Shown in pieces: positions 32,401 to 44,445 of a stretch of DNA of 64,000 bases. The notes below the pieces were generated by a model. It did no database searches, was not told the origin of the DNA, and was given only the letters and a program-made list of their open reading frames with translations. Every line of letters starts with the position of its first letter. Within the stretch, counting starts at the first letter, position 1. The stretch comes from Brachypterus glaber (taxonomy: Eukaryota; Arthropoda; Insecta; Coleoptera; Kateretidae). The stretch is from contig OY294046.1 in NCBI GenBank assembly GCA_958510825.1, forward strand, positions 51,007,794-51,071,793. Reading direction: 5' to 3'. The translations under genes and the position numbers were made by a program.

Positions 32401-33490
32401 TATATATGACAATAAGTAAATAATGTATTTTTCCAGGACTACTTTAAAATAGCATAATTCTTAAATGCTGGTAAACTGTGCGATAAATGTATTCTTGCTC
32501 TGTAGGCATAGATAAATTTTATTCTGCCTCCTTATTATGTTATAAGAATATTTTTGAAACAAATTATACTATTGATATGTTAGGATAGCTATTTTTACCA
32601 AAAAAGGTTATTATACTTATTATACTTTTCACGAGATCTAGTTTGCAAAGTTAATTACGGTATTGTCATTGTTTTGTCGAGCAAAATAAAAGTCTATTTT
32701 TGTCATCGCTGTGTAGGTATGTTGATGTTTAAAAAAAAAAACTTTAAAATGACGCCATTTTCATAAAAACAAAAGAAAATAATTTTTAGATAAACAGTAA
32801 ATTCTTAGCCTACTACTAAAAGATTTAAAATGTTAAGTTTCAGAAAGATTCCAATATGGACCTCATAGGACCGCCATGTTGTTTTTATGAAAAATAGCTC
32901 CTGTGGCGCCATCTTTAATGCAAATATCGGCTTGTGATATATCAATAAAAAGAAGGAGAATCCAAAAATGTAAACAAATATATAGTGTTCCATTTACAAA
33001 TCAAAAGTTGGTATCACTTCCGCTTAGACCGAAAGTGATATTTTTTATAATGACCATGCCAAAATGGGGTATTTACGGTTCATACAAGCTCTGTAATTTT
33101 TAAAAAGGTATCTTTTATAGTTACGGAGATAATTCGTAGGCAATACTTCTTTTGACACCTGTATATATGACAATAAGTAAATAATGTATAATTTCAGGAC
33201 TACTTTAAAATAGCATAATTCTTAAATGCTGGAAAACTGTGCGATAAATGTATTCTTGCTCTTTAGGCATAGCTGTTTTAAGAGTATTCTGCCTCCTTAG
33301 AATGTTATAAGAATATTTTTGACACAAATTATACTATTGATATATTAGGATAGTTATTTTTACCAAATAAGGTTATTATACTTATTATACTTTTCACGAG
33401 ATCTAGTTTGCAAAGTTAATTACGGTATTGTCATTGTTTTTATCGAGCAAAATAAAAGTCTATTTTTGTGGTCGCTGTGTAGGTATGTTT
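31962..33490. repeat. Tandem duplication, unit ~765 bp
   Basis: Unit 1 (31962-32727) and unit 2 (32728-33490) run in parallel from AAAAACAAAAACTTTAAAAT to CGCTGTGTAGGTATGTT. Each contains the right half of the foldback MITE plus ~330 bp of its right flank (GACAATAAGTAAATAATGTA; GTTTGCAAAGTTAATTACGG; CGAGCAAAATAAAAGTC). Differences are scattered substitutions and short indels, so the duplication came after the MITE inserted and has since diverged by several percent. Confidence 0.88.
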
Positions 33491-33701
33491 TAGTTTCGTA
33501 AATAAATGGAAATAAACAAATTATTCTAATATTAATTTCGGTTGACCTAAGTATAAACGCTGCATAAACCGAAAAGAAGAAGAAATACACTGGGCAGTAA
33601 AAGAGCTTTCCCATTTTACACCTCCGCGCGTAAAATGGATTTTTTATTATTAGATTTACTTTTAGCAACCTTAAAAATATACCAATTTTCAAGAAAACTA
33701 C

Positions 33702-34870
33702 TGTTATGATCTGAATATTTTATATGTTGTTAAAATTTTAAAATAATATTTCTTTAATATTGCGCTATGATACAATCTGGCTTCACGAGATTCGGCTTCG
33801 GAAGAGTTCGGTGTGTCCTACATTTGATCGGACCCCTCCTCGGTAATTCTTGTCGGTATAACTTAAAAGTTGTCTAGTAGTCCAAATTGTTTATACAAAT
33901 TTAATTTATGGTTAAAATGATCGTTTCAGATGTCAGAAATAGCAATTAGTTTGCAAATTGATGAGACTGAAACTCTTTTGTCGGGGTAATTAAATATGCG
34001 CGGTATCTTTGTAGATATTTTGCGTTAATAGCATTGTCAAATAAATTTATCTAGTGACCTTCTTATTGGGTATATAAACTCATGAAAAGATTCATAATTA
34101 TTCAGTTATATTTAGGGTGTCGCTACGTCAGTTTCAAAAGTGAAAATGTAGTTTCTGTGAGAATTAATTTTGAGATTTATTCTTGAATTAAAAATAGTTT
34201 TTAAACTTAGAAAAATTTTGAGACTTTTGATATCAGACATAAAAATAATTTTGGACACTTATAAATACTGTTAGTATGAACACTGATAGAAATTTTGACG
34301 AATATTATTTAACTTTAAAAAATATTTTGTAAACTTATTTAAATGACTTATACGAACCAGTTTTAATATACACTAAGAAAATTGTGGACAATAAATTGGG
34401 TTTTGAAAATGATTGCGAATAGTTGGGATTTCAAACATAGAATGTTTTAATTTAGAAGTATATAATGGAAAACTAATATATAATGGAAATTAGAATTTAA
34501 GGGCTTTGCATAGAAATAGGACTTAGAAGTAAGAATTGATCTTTCATGTTCTTGAAGAATTTATTCACATTTATTTAATATATTATTCTTAAGTTAAGAA
34601 GAAATCGTTTTATCTGTTTCCAAAGCGCCGTCTCCTAGAATACCCGCTCCCGAATAAAGTGATAAGTGGTTAAGTATATTCTCCGCTCGGGTATACTTTA
34701 AATACGATAGAAGATTGTATGGCCAACCTAACTGAGTAAGTTATAATAAAAGTTATAATTAACTGCTCGGCTATAACCGAATTATATACCACATCACTAA
34801 ATTAGTGATAGAATTCGACATCACTACATTAGTAGAAAAATATTTAATAGTAAAAAACCACTTCACTACA
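33702..34870 (+). repeat. 5' LTR of LARD-like element
   Basis: TG...CA termini. Contains GGCTTCACGAGATTCGGCTT and AGAGTTCGGTGTGTCC near the left, and TATATAAACTC near 34070 followed by GGGTGTCGCTACGTCAG, which could be the core promoter and start region. It ends with short hairpin-like phrases (CATCACTAAATTAGTGAT). Confidence 0.92.
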
Positions 34871-34871
34871 A

Positions 34872-34889
34872 TGGTGTTCAAGTCATACG
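34872..34889 (+). promoter_or_regulatory. Probable primer-binding site of LARD-like element
   Basis: TGGTGTTCAAGTCATACG starts one base after the 5' LTR. TGG complements a tRNA CCA end. The primer tRNA is not identified. Confidence 0.6.
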
Positions 34890-37800
34890 GGACAAAAGCG
34901 ATTTTTGTGCAGAAGTAATTAATAAAAAAAATCAAATAAGAAACGAAATTATGACAAAAGAGTCGGTAATATGAATGATTTTATTTTTTATGAGAAATAA
35001 ATTTAAAAAATCGTTTTTGATGTGAGACTGGATTATTTTTGCTTAAAATCAAAAATAGGCTAAGGGAACAGACACTTCAGAAACTTAAATAATGGCAGAA
35101 AAGGCAAGGAGATTTTTGGAAAACCTGATAAACATCAAAAAATGGCCGCATCATGAAAATGGAAGAAGGGTGATATTTTGCAAAAATTGCAGAATTTTAT
35201 GGCCTATAGCAAAATATAAATTGAAGGGAAAAATTATTTTTTTTTTTTCAAATATGTTGGTATGTTTTTTCTCGAGTTATTCATTGTAGATTTGTAAAGT
35301 ATGAAATCGTATTTAAATTTTTTTGGGAAATTATAAGTGTTTTTTGTTCAATTTTTGGTTTTTTAATTTTAATTATATTACAATGGTAGAATTTTTTGTC
35401 TTTAAAATAAAGTATAAAAATACGATTTGATACTTAAGCAATATTTTTTCAATAGTATTTTCCTTTGTCAGAAAGAAATGAATATACTTAGGTTTAGAGT
35501 ATTTGATAATTTTAATTTGAACTGGACGGAAAGAAAATATATATTTAGTTTTATTCATTAGCGTGTACCTTATTTTGGAATAATTTTTCAGGATATTTTT
35601 ATTTTTTCGATATTTTTTTTAGCGTACTTAAAAAAAACGTAATTATTTTTTTTTTTTGGTTTGTATTTTATTATTTTTTTTTTTTTAAATGATATTTTTA
35701 TTAAAGCGTGCAATAATTATAATTATTCTCAGATTTTTTTTTTTACTTTTTGGAACTTATAGTATGATTTTTTTTTTTCATTAAATAGTAGAATTTTTTT
35801 TTAAGTAATATTTTTTTTTTAAATAAATATTTTTTTTATTTTATTATATTTTTTTTGGGAAATTTAAATTTGATATTTTATTATTAACGTATATCTACAG
35901 CATAATTTTTTATCTTTTATTCTAAGGGTTATAATTCATTAAATTTTTCTTGAAAACTAAATTTTAAATTTTATTTTATAGAAATAATTATTTTTTTTTA
36001 TTAAAGTGTACCTAGTATGATTTTTTTTTTCTAACGATTATCATGTATTAATTATTTTTTTAAACTGGAATTTGATTGTTATTTTAATGGAAACAGAAAT
36101 ATTTTATGTTTTTTAGCGTAATTTAGTGTGAAAATTTAAACAAAATGTTTAAGAATTACAAAAAATATATCTGGGTTTCATATGTAAGAAATGCCTTCTT
36201 GGTTGTAGTTTAAATATTTTGAAAAATGTGTACTTAGTTGATTTATGATTTTTTTTTTATATATTGTAAGAACCACTTTATGGTAATTTTGTAATGTTGC
36301 TTTCAGTGTATAGGAAATACGTAAGTCTCTCTTCACCCACAGGTGCACGCTGGGTCTTTGAAAGTGTTTATGTAATAAAAATTAATAGTGTTTACGATTT
36401 GAAAATTTAATGGTTTATTTTGTGACTTCGTTTTTTATCTTGGAGATGTTAATAATCAGTTTATAAAAAAAAAAGTATTTATTCGTCTGGGATTAGCTAC
36501 CCCAAACGTAATGAGTATTTTTTGTTATCTTCTCAGACTTTTATTTTCTTTCGAAATAATATTTTATTTTTTTTAATTTCAGTTTATAGTTTTTTAAAAA
36601 TAATTTTAAGTTAAAGCGAATTTGTTTAGTTTAGTCTGAGAAAACCTACAGTTTTATGGAAAAATACCGTTTGTTCAGTACTGGCCACACTGAACGTAAC
36701 TATATTTTTCTCCGTGTATTTAATTATTTTATTTTTTTTATGAAATTTACAGTTTTATCGTTGGTTTATATAACTTTATTTTGTTTAGGCAAGATATTTA
36801 TTGCACAAAGAGATAGACAGTCACATATTGTCACAGATGGTCGCATATTTTGCTTTCCCATTTAAATGTTTGTAAAAATAGGGAAAGCCAGTTTTATTTT
36901 ATGAAAATTATAACAAAAATAGTTTTCTGTGGACAAAGGTTAAAAAGTTGTATTGGTTTTAAAATGTATTTGAGTAACAGTTTTTTTTTGTGAAAAAACT
37001 AAGGTTAAAGGTTATCAAAGGTTTTAAAAGTCCAGTTCAAAAATAAATTAAGGCAGCAAGTTATATATTATTAAATTTATTTTGGTTGGGTATATTGAAA
37101 TACTAGTAATGTTTTGTAATGAAAGATACAATTTTTGGTGTAATGGGTGAAACATATGCATGAACAAAATTAAGTTCAATAATGAGTTATGTTTTTGTTT
37201 TTTAGTATTTTTTTTGTTGAATTCGAAATATCGTATAAAAGGTGTGCGTATATCGCATATATGTAACTAATAAATATATTTATTAAGCTTTTACTTTCAG
37301 AAGGCTAACGTAGTCTTTCTGCCTATAGTATTATAGAGTGTAAATAAAATAAAATATCGAAAAGGTCTCAGAGAAGTTATTACAATAACTAGAGAACGCC
37401 TACAATGTAGGATGATTTTTTATTATAATTTATGTAAAAGTTTGGAATATATGAGGGTTATGTTTGTAAAAACAAAAATTAACCAGTTGGTAAAAAAAAG
37501 CGTAATATATTGTTAAACAGCTTAACGTAGTTTAAAATAAATCAAATAAACTTATTCTGTCTTAAAGCATTTATATGATAACTTGAGAATGCCTGCAATT
37601 CATTGCAATGTAGGTTTATTTTTATTGGGATTTATCTTGGAATTTACGTAGAAAGTTAGGATATTGGAGGGATACGTTAAGTAAAGTTAAATATCGAGTT
37701 GGGAGTATAATATATTGACGTATTATATTAAAGGTCCGAGAAATTGGTGTTATAGTAAGTAACACTTGGTTGTTACATGAAAAGTTTGAAAAAGGACATA

Positions 37801-38834
37801 GTCCTTTATGTTTTTAAATTTGCTACTTAAGCAAAAGTGGAAGTTATAAAATGGTGCAGATTTGGAGTTTTGGGTTTTTGAAAAATTGTAAGAAATTTAC
37901 GAAAATGTGCGCAAAATTTCGCAAATAGTATTACGATAGTACGATTATTAAAATCTGGAAATAGTAAGAAATTTGACAAAAAGTATTACAATTAAGTAAA
38001 GACTCAAACTTTAAATCAGGGGGTTAGGTAGTGTTTTTAACACAGAACCAAAGAGTCTTGGTTAATTCGCAATAATTTGCAGTTACCAAAGAAAATTGCC
38101 ATGGAACCTGGTGACAGGAGCCGTGATGTTACCCAAGTGGAGGAATGAATTTTTGTTTCAAAACTAAAAAAAAAGGGGTAGTATTTTATGAAGTATGAAA
38201 TAGGCACCGATAATAGTCGACAAATAGTGAGTGGGGTTGGTCGCAATAAATTTTGCGAATACTATAGTATATTTTTTTGAAATAAATGAATTTATTTTTA
38301 AAATGAGTTAGAGATTCTCGGAGAAGTAGTAGAAGTTGTATCAATACGAGGGATATTTCGAATATAGTAAGTAACGAATGATTCTAAATAGTCCAATAAG
38401 TGGCTATATGAATATTGAACTTTTTTTTTGTTGAAATATGTAAGGGGTTATTCTTTAATGGTATAATTTTTTTTTTAAGTGTGCGAAGTTGCAGTTATTA
38501 AAGTTGTATAATATTGCATATTATTAACTATATAACTTAGCAAGTTTGTCAACACGTAGTAAAGATTTTTTTTATTAAAGTTTATGGTATAATGAATAAA
38601 ATAGAGATGCCTATTGTAAAGTTTATGTAAGTAATAATGTAAATTATTAACTATAAAACGTATAAGGAAGATATAACTTGTTGTTCTTAAAAGTAATGTT
38701 TTAGTTGTTCTTATGATTTAGATATAGGTTTTTGGTCTTTGTAATGTGTTTTGAAATTCCAACTTAAGCATGAACCGAACAGGAAAATGTTGCACATTTT
38801 CTTTTTGAAAAATGCTTATCATTTTTCAAAAATT
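34890..38834. other. Internal region of LARD-like element, non-coding
   Basis: About 3.9 kb of AT-rich sequence. 35590-36080 is dominated by poly-T tracts. No frame longer than about 70 codons and no protease, RT or integrase motif in any frame. A few balanced stretches near 36300-36360 and 38030-38250 show nothing recognisable. Confidence 0.8.
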
Positions 38835-38843
38835 AGGGGGAGA
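38835..38843 (+). promoter_or_regulatory. Polypurine tract of LARD-like element
   Basis: AGGGGGAGA lies four bases before the 3' LTR, the expected place for plus-strand priming. Confidence 0.7.
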
Positions 38844-38847
38844 ACTA

Positions 38848-40016
38848 TGTTATGATCTGAATATTTTATATGTTGTTAAAATTTTAAAATAATATTTCTT
38901 TAATATTGCGCTATGATACAATCTGGCTTCACGAGATTCGGCTTCGGAAGAGTTCGGTGTGTCCTACATTTGATCGGACCCCTCCTCGGTAATTCTTGTC
39001 GGTATAACTTAAAAGTTGTCTAGTAGTCCAAATTGTTTATACAAATTTAATTTATGGTTAAAATGATCGTTTCAGATGTCAGAAATAGCAATTGGTTTGC
39101 AAATTGATGAGGCTGAAACTCTTTTGTCGGGGTAATTAAATATGCGCGGTATCTTTGTAGATATTTTGCGCTAATAGCATTGTCAAATAAATTTAACTAG
39201 TGACCTTCTTATTGGGTATATAAACTCATGAAAAGATTCATAATTATTCAGTTATATTTAGGGTGTCGCTACGTCAGTTTCAAAAGTGAAAATGTAGTTT
39301 CTGTGAGAATTAATTTTGAGATTTATTCTTGAATTAAAAATAGTTTTTAAACTTAGAAAAATTTTGAGACTTTTGATATCAGACATAAAAATAATTTTGG
39401 ACACTTATAAATACTGTTAGTATGAACACTGATAGAAATTTTGACGAATATTATTTAACTTTAAAAAATATTTTGTAAACTTATTTAAATGACTTATACG
39501 AACCAGTTTTAATATACACTAAGAAAATTGTGGACAATAAATTGGGTTTTGAAAATAATTGCGAATAGTTGGGATTTCAAACATAGAATGTTTTAATTTA
39601 GAAGTATATAATGGAAAACTAATATATAATGGAAATTAGAATTTAAGGGCTTTGCATAGAAATAGGACTTAGAAGTAAGAATTGATCTTTCATGTTCTTG
39701 AAGAATTTATTCACATTTATTTAATATATTATTCTTAAGTTAAGAAGAAATCGTTATATCTGTTTCCAAAGCGCCGTCTCCTAGAATACCCGCTCCCGAA
39801 TAAAGTGATAAGTGGTTAAGTATATTCTCCGCTCGGGTATACTTTAAATACGATAGAAGATTGTATGGCCAACCTAACTGAGTAAGTTATAATAAAAGTT
39901 ATAATTAACTGCTCGGCTATAACCGAATTATATACCACATCACTAAATTAGTGATAGAATTCGACATCACTACATTAGTAGAAAAATATTTAATAGTAAA
40001 AAACCACTTCACTACA
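38848..40016 (+). repeat. 3' LTR of LARD-like element
   Basis: Same length as the 5' LTR. Differences noted: G for A in AATTGGTTTGC, G for A in GATGAGGCTG, C for T in TTTGCGCTAAT, A for T in TTTAACTAGTG, A for G in GAAAATAATTGC, and A for T in AATCGTTATATC. It is followed by CTAC. Confidence 0.93.
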
Positions 40017-40985
40017 CTACCCCTCGCCTCTTAGGGGGTGCTGTTAGAACTTTTTTATTATCAGATTCTCTTTCAGCAACCCTAAAAACCCCAATACACC
40101 AATTTTCACAAAAACTACCCTCCACCCCTCAGGGGGTGAAATTAGAAAAATTTTATTAAAAGATTCAGTTTTAGTGACCTTAAAATTCCCAATATATAAA
40201 TTTTCAAGAAAACTAACCCCTGCCCCTCTGGGGATGGAGTAAGATTTTTTTTATTATCAGATTCACTTTTAGTAACCTGAAAAACCCCAATATACCAATT
40301 TTCACGAAAACTACCCCCACCCCTCAGGGGGTAACATTAGAAAAAATTTATTAAAAGATTCAGTTTTAGCGACCTCAAAAACCCCAATATATAAATTTTC
40401 AAGAAAATTACCCCCTGCCCCTCAGGGGATGGAGTAAGATTTTTTTTATTATCAGATTCACTTTCCGTAACCTCAAAATCCCAATATACCAGTGTTCACG
40501 AAAACTACCCCCCGCCCCTTTGGGGGTGGAGTTAGAATTTTTTTATAATCAGATTTACTTTCAGCAACCTCAAAAACCCCAATATACCAATTTTCACGAA
40601 AACTACCCCCACCCCTCAGAGGGTGACATTAGAAAAAATTTATTAAAAGATTCAGTTTTAGCGACCTCAAAAACCCCAATATATAAATTTTCAAGAAAAC
40701 TACCCCCTGCCCCTCAGGGGATGGAGTAAGATTTTTTTTATTATCAGATTCACTTTCAGTAACCTCAAAATCCCAATATACCAGTGTTCACGAAAACTAC
40801 CCCCCGCCCCTTTGGAGGTGGATTTAGAATTTTTTATTATCAGATTCACTTTCAACAACCTCAAAAACCCCAATAAACCAGTTTTTACGAAAACTACCCT
40901 CCACCCCTCAGGGGGTGGAGTTAGAAAAAATTATTATCAGATTCAATTCCAGCAACCCTAAAAACCGCCATATAGCAATTTTCAA
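40017..40985. repeat. 119-bp tandem array, about eight units
   Basis: Each unit has CAGATTCACTTTCAGCAACC, TCAAAAACCCCAATATACCA, TTTTCACGAAAACTACCCC and a C-rich/G-rich stem (CCCCTCAGGGGGTGGAG). Units alternate between two subtypes (ATATACCA with ATTATCAGA, and ATATATAA with TTAAAAGATTC), giving a ~240-bp higher-order period. Inverted, more diverged units lie at about 41950-42150 and 42490-42905. Each C/G-rich piece can itself form a short hairpin. Confidence 0.85.
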
Positions 40986-42159
40986 ATTTTTCTAAAAAAA
41001 TTGTATTTTTCCCCATTTGTTCCCCTTGCCACATCCCAATGTTCACCAAAAACAATCCCGAGCTAGAACTTTTGGTAACATACCCGTATGTCAAATTTCA
41101 AGTCTCTAGCTTAAAGAGTTCTTAAGTTATCGTGACCACAAGATTTCCCGGACAGACCGATCGACCGACCGACCGATCGACCGACAGACCGAGCGAATTT
41201 TTTTTTTGCTTGAAATTGATTTATATCGACATAAAACGTCATAAAACTCAAACACACGCAAAAAAAAAATTGAAAATTTTTGCACGAATACAAGGCTTTC
41301 CGAAATTTCGATCTTTCTTAAGGACACTAAATCTATAAACTTCAGTTCAGTTTCCTACAGGAACGATAAGCTAAAAAATAAAAACGCCGTTGCCATAGTT
41401 TGTTTACTCACATAATCTGCTGCATTTTGGCTTAAATCATAATTTTGTCCAACTCAAATAGCACAACGTTAATTAAAAAGTTTGAATTTTCTTCCCAACA
41501 TGTTATTATGCATTGCGTATAATGGAAGCTTAATTCTGTTTACAAATTACACTGCTTTAACGCGGAGAATCACTATTGCTTCCCCATTTTGAAAATTTTC
41601 AAAACTTCGGAAAGCCTTGTATTCGTGCAAAAATTTTCATTTTTTTTTGAGTATTTTTGCGTTTTATGATGTTTAATGTCGGTATAAATCAATTTTAAGC
41701 AAAAAAAAAATTTCGCTCAGTCGATCGGTCGGTCGGTCGAAAAGTCCGGGAAATCTTGTGGGCACGATAACTTAAGAACGCTTTAGCTAGAGACTTGAAA
41801 TTTGGCATACAGGTATGTTACCAAAAGTTCTCACTCGGGATTGTTTTTGCTAAACATTGGGTGGGCAAATGGGGAAAAATACATTTTTTTTAGAAAAATT
41901 TTAAAAATATGGTTTTTGAGGTTGCTGAAATTGAATCTGTTAATAGAAAAATTCTAACTCCACCCCCGAGGGAGTGAGGGGGTAAATATTTTTAAATGTT
42001 TTTAATATTTTCTTCAAAATTGGTATATAAAGGTTTTTGTGGTAGACGAAACTAAACGAAACTGAAACTGAATATGATCTGAAAATTCTAACTAATTTAC
42101 AATATTCTAGTGAAAATTAGTATAGGGGTTTTTAAGGTATCTGAATCTGATAATGAAAA

Positions 42160-42485
42160 ATTCTAATGCGCAAAAGTGTTTTGGCAAAAATGTACAACTA
42201 TACCGATGCGCAGCAGGGTTTGATAGAAAATATTTATGCGCAGAACTGTTTGATAATACATACAAATGAGCAAAAGTGTTCTGGCAAACATATACAAATA
42301 TACTATGCTCAGAAGTGTTTGGTGGAACATATTTATGCACAGAAGGGTTTAATAATACATATGAATGCGCAAAAGTGTTCGGGCAAACATATACAAATGT
42401 ACCATGCGCAGAAGTGTTTGGTGGAACATATTTATGCGCAGATGTGTAATATATATGAATGCGCAAAAGTGTTTAGTAAAACATT
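42160..42485. repeat. ~99-bp minisatellite, three-plus copies
   Basis: ATGCGCAAAAGTGTT recurs at about 42166, 42266, 42365 and 42459. Each unit contains three related ~33-bp parts (TGCGCAGAAGTGTTTGGTGG; GCACAGAAGGGTTTAATAAT; CAAACATATACAAAT). Because the period is divisible by three and free of stops, both strands show long repetitive frames (42166-42504 plus; 42107-42466 minus). These follow from the repeat structure and are not evidence for a protein. The array interrupts the right arm of foldback D only. Confidence 0.8.
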
Positions 42486-43028
42486 TACAAATATTTTTTT
42501 CTAATTTCACCCCCTGAGGGATGGGGGGTAGTTTTTGTGAAAACTGGTATAATGGGGTTTTTGTGGTTGCTGAAAGTAAATCTGATAATAAAAAAATCTA
42601 AATCCAACCCCTGAGTGAAAATTGGTATATTGGAGTTTTTGAGGTTGCTGAAATTGAATCTGATTATAAAAAAGTCCAAACTCCACCCCAAAGGGACGGG
42701 AGTAGTTTTCGTGAAAATTGGTATATTGGGGTTTTTCAGGTCGCTGAAAGTGAAACTTTAAATAAAAAAAATATTACTCCACCCCCTGAGGGTCCGGGGG
42801 TAGTTTTCATGAAAATTTATGTATTGGGGTTTTTAAGATCGCTAAAACTGAATCTTATAATAAAATTTTTCAAATTTCACCCCCTGAGGGGTGAGGGGCA
42901 TTTTTTTTTAGATTTTTAAAGTGCCATTTTTGGCCACATTTTTTTTTTTTTTTTGAAAAAAAAACATTAAAAAACGTTGGTCACCTGATTCCGGCTGTTT
43001 GGATCGACAAAAAAAAACGGTTCAGTTC

Positions 43029-43198
43029 AGTATTAGTCGCTATAGCCTTATCTAGAAGATTTTTTTTGGCCAAAAAATAACAAAATGGCAGACGTTTTTC
43101 TTAAAAATTATTTAAAATTTTTTGAGAAAGGTCCGTCATTTTGTTATATTTTGGTCAACAATTTTTCTTCTAAATATGGCTATAGCGACTTCAATACT
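43029..43198. repeat. 170-bp hairpin (small foldback)
   Basis: AGTATTAGTCGCTATAGCC and CTAGAAGATTTTTTTTGGCC are mirrored by GGCTATAGCGACTTCAATACT and GGTCAACAATTTTTCTTCTA. ACAAAATGGCAGACG and CCGTCATTTTGTTA form the inner stem. A TA or other target duplication could not be fixed. Confidence 0.7.
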
Positions 43199-43424
43199 AA
43201 ATAATATCCCGTTTTTTATATTTTATTTTCAGTCCATCCACCGTTTTTTTATGTTTTTTTCAAAAAAAAAAAAAATATATATATGGCAAAAAAGTCACTT
43301 TAAAAAACTATTTTTTTTTTTGTATTCTTTAAATACACAAAAAAAAACTTTCTTATCTCAAAATTTCATACATACACCCCCCTCTGAAATTATGCTCAAT
43401 TTCTTTTTATTGCTGTATGAGTAC

Positions 43425-44007
43425 TAGGGTGCGTCAAAAAAACCGACTATTTTTTTTTTACTTTGTACTCTGAAAAATCGGTTGCTAGACACCTCTAGAA
43501 AATTCTCACCAAATATGAGCTCTTAATTTTGATAAGAAGGTCCTCCGCTTTACAATTTTCCATTTTTTCCTCAGTATTAGAAACAAAAATTCATATCTCT
43601 TTGACAACTGTTCGTTAAAAAGTATTTCTCCCAATATTCTTGTAGGAAATCGAACGCTCTACAAAAAAGGTCTTTTATAATTTTTTCGTAAACCCCACCG
43701 TTTAAAAGATATCAAAGGTTAAAGTTTGATTATTCTAAGAGACATTTCAGTTTTGCTTATGAATTTTATAACTCGCTTAGAAAAAATTGTTATGAATTGC
43801 GCAATTCATACTTTTTAACGAACAGTTGTCAAAGAGATATGAATTTTTGTTTCTAATACTGAGGAAAAAATGGAAAATTGTAAAGCGGGGGACCTTCTTA
43901 TCAAAATTAAGGGCTCATATTTAGTGAGAATTTTCTAAAGGTGTCTAGCAACCGATTTTTCAGAGTACAAAGTAAAAAAAAATAGTCGGTTTTTTTGACC
44001 CACCCTA
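43425..44007. mobile_element. hAT-like foldback MITE with perfect 8-bp TSD
   Basis: Ends TAGGGTGCGTC and GACCCACCCTA are flanked by ATGAGTAC on both sides (43417-43424; 44008-44015). The arms pair almost throughout (CAACCGATTTTTCAGAGTAC against GTACTCTGAAAAATCGGTTG; TTTGACAACTGTTCG against CGAACAGTTGTCAAA). TAGGGTG-type termini with 8-bp duplications are known among hAT elements. No transposase. Confidence 0.88.
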
Positions 44008-44015
44008 ATGAGTAC

Positions 44016-44437
44016 ATATGTAATTTTTTTAACGTGAGTTCTGATACATCCTGTATAAATAAACATATTTAAAAAAATTTACCAGATATCTTTTTTCCTT
44101 CTATATTTATTTTTTTTTTAAAACACTATATTTAAACGCGAATAAAGGGGTATTTTAAATATTTTTTTTACCTAAATAATTTAATAAAATGTTTATCAAC
44201 TCTTTTTAGTAAAGCATGAAAGAACAAGTGACCTACTTTAATTTAAGCCTAAATAGGTAAAGGCTTTAATGTAGCCTAATACTTTTCCTATATGCATTTA
44301 AAACCAATAAAAAAATTATTTTACAATATTTAAATGTGTTTTTCTTAAAAACTACTAACTAAGATTTGCTTCAGACTTTTATATATAAAAATCATTAAAC
44401 ATAATTTTCAAATTAATAATGTTCTTGCCATGCTCTC
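44016..44437. other. Intergenic, no gene seen
   Basis: AT-rich. A CATCCTGTATA end-type motif near 44047 hints at one terminus of another TA-flanked element whose partner I cannot find. Confidence 0.45.
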
Positions 44438-44445
44438 TACAGAAC

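Larger units (their letters stand above)
33702..40016 (+). mobile_element. Young non-autonomous LTR retrotransposon (LARD-like)
   Basis: Two 1,169-bp direct repeats (33702-34870; 38848-40016) begin TGTTATGATC and end CTTCACTACA. They differ at about six positions by eye. The 4-bp duplication CTAC flanks the element (33698-33701; 40017-40020). A TGG primer site follows the 5' LTR and a purine run AGGGGGAGA precedes the 3' LTR, setting plus orientation. The 3,977-bp internal region is AT-rich, full of T runs, and has no frame with gag or pol motifs (longest about 70 codons). Known: large retrotransposon derivatives (LARDs) use proteins of an autonomous partner. Near-identical LTRs show recent movement. 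Confidence 0.92.
33640..42905. mobile_element. Large foldback family D, split by an LTR element
   Basis: The left arm is a ~119-bp tandem array and then unique sequence. The right arm is its inverse, with a loop at about 41340-41590. Pairs seen: GACCGACCGACCGATCGACC against GGTCGGTCGGTCG; TTAAGTTATCGTGACCAC against GTGGGCACGATAACTTAAG; AATACAAGGCTTTCCGAAAT against CGGAAAGCCTTGTATT. The LTR element at 33702-40016 sits in the outermost left unit: the flanks CAAGAAAACTAC and CTACCCCTCGCC join into a normal unit when it is removed. Without it the element is about 2.95 kb. No transposase is seen. Confidence 0.78.

Noticed and set aside
35590..36080. Long T-rich stretch as a possible terminator or matrix-attachment site
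   Set aside because: It is simple low-complexity sequence inside the LARD-like element; no specific signal could be shown.
40017..40985. CRISPR-like or riboswitch-like repeated hairpins
   Set aside because: The 119-bp units are full tandem copies without unique spacers, and the hairpins are part of a foldback transposon.
42107..42504. 112- and 119-residue repeat proteins on both strands
   Set aside because: They are explained by a 99-bp stop-free minisatellite; no domain, and the frames oppose each other.
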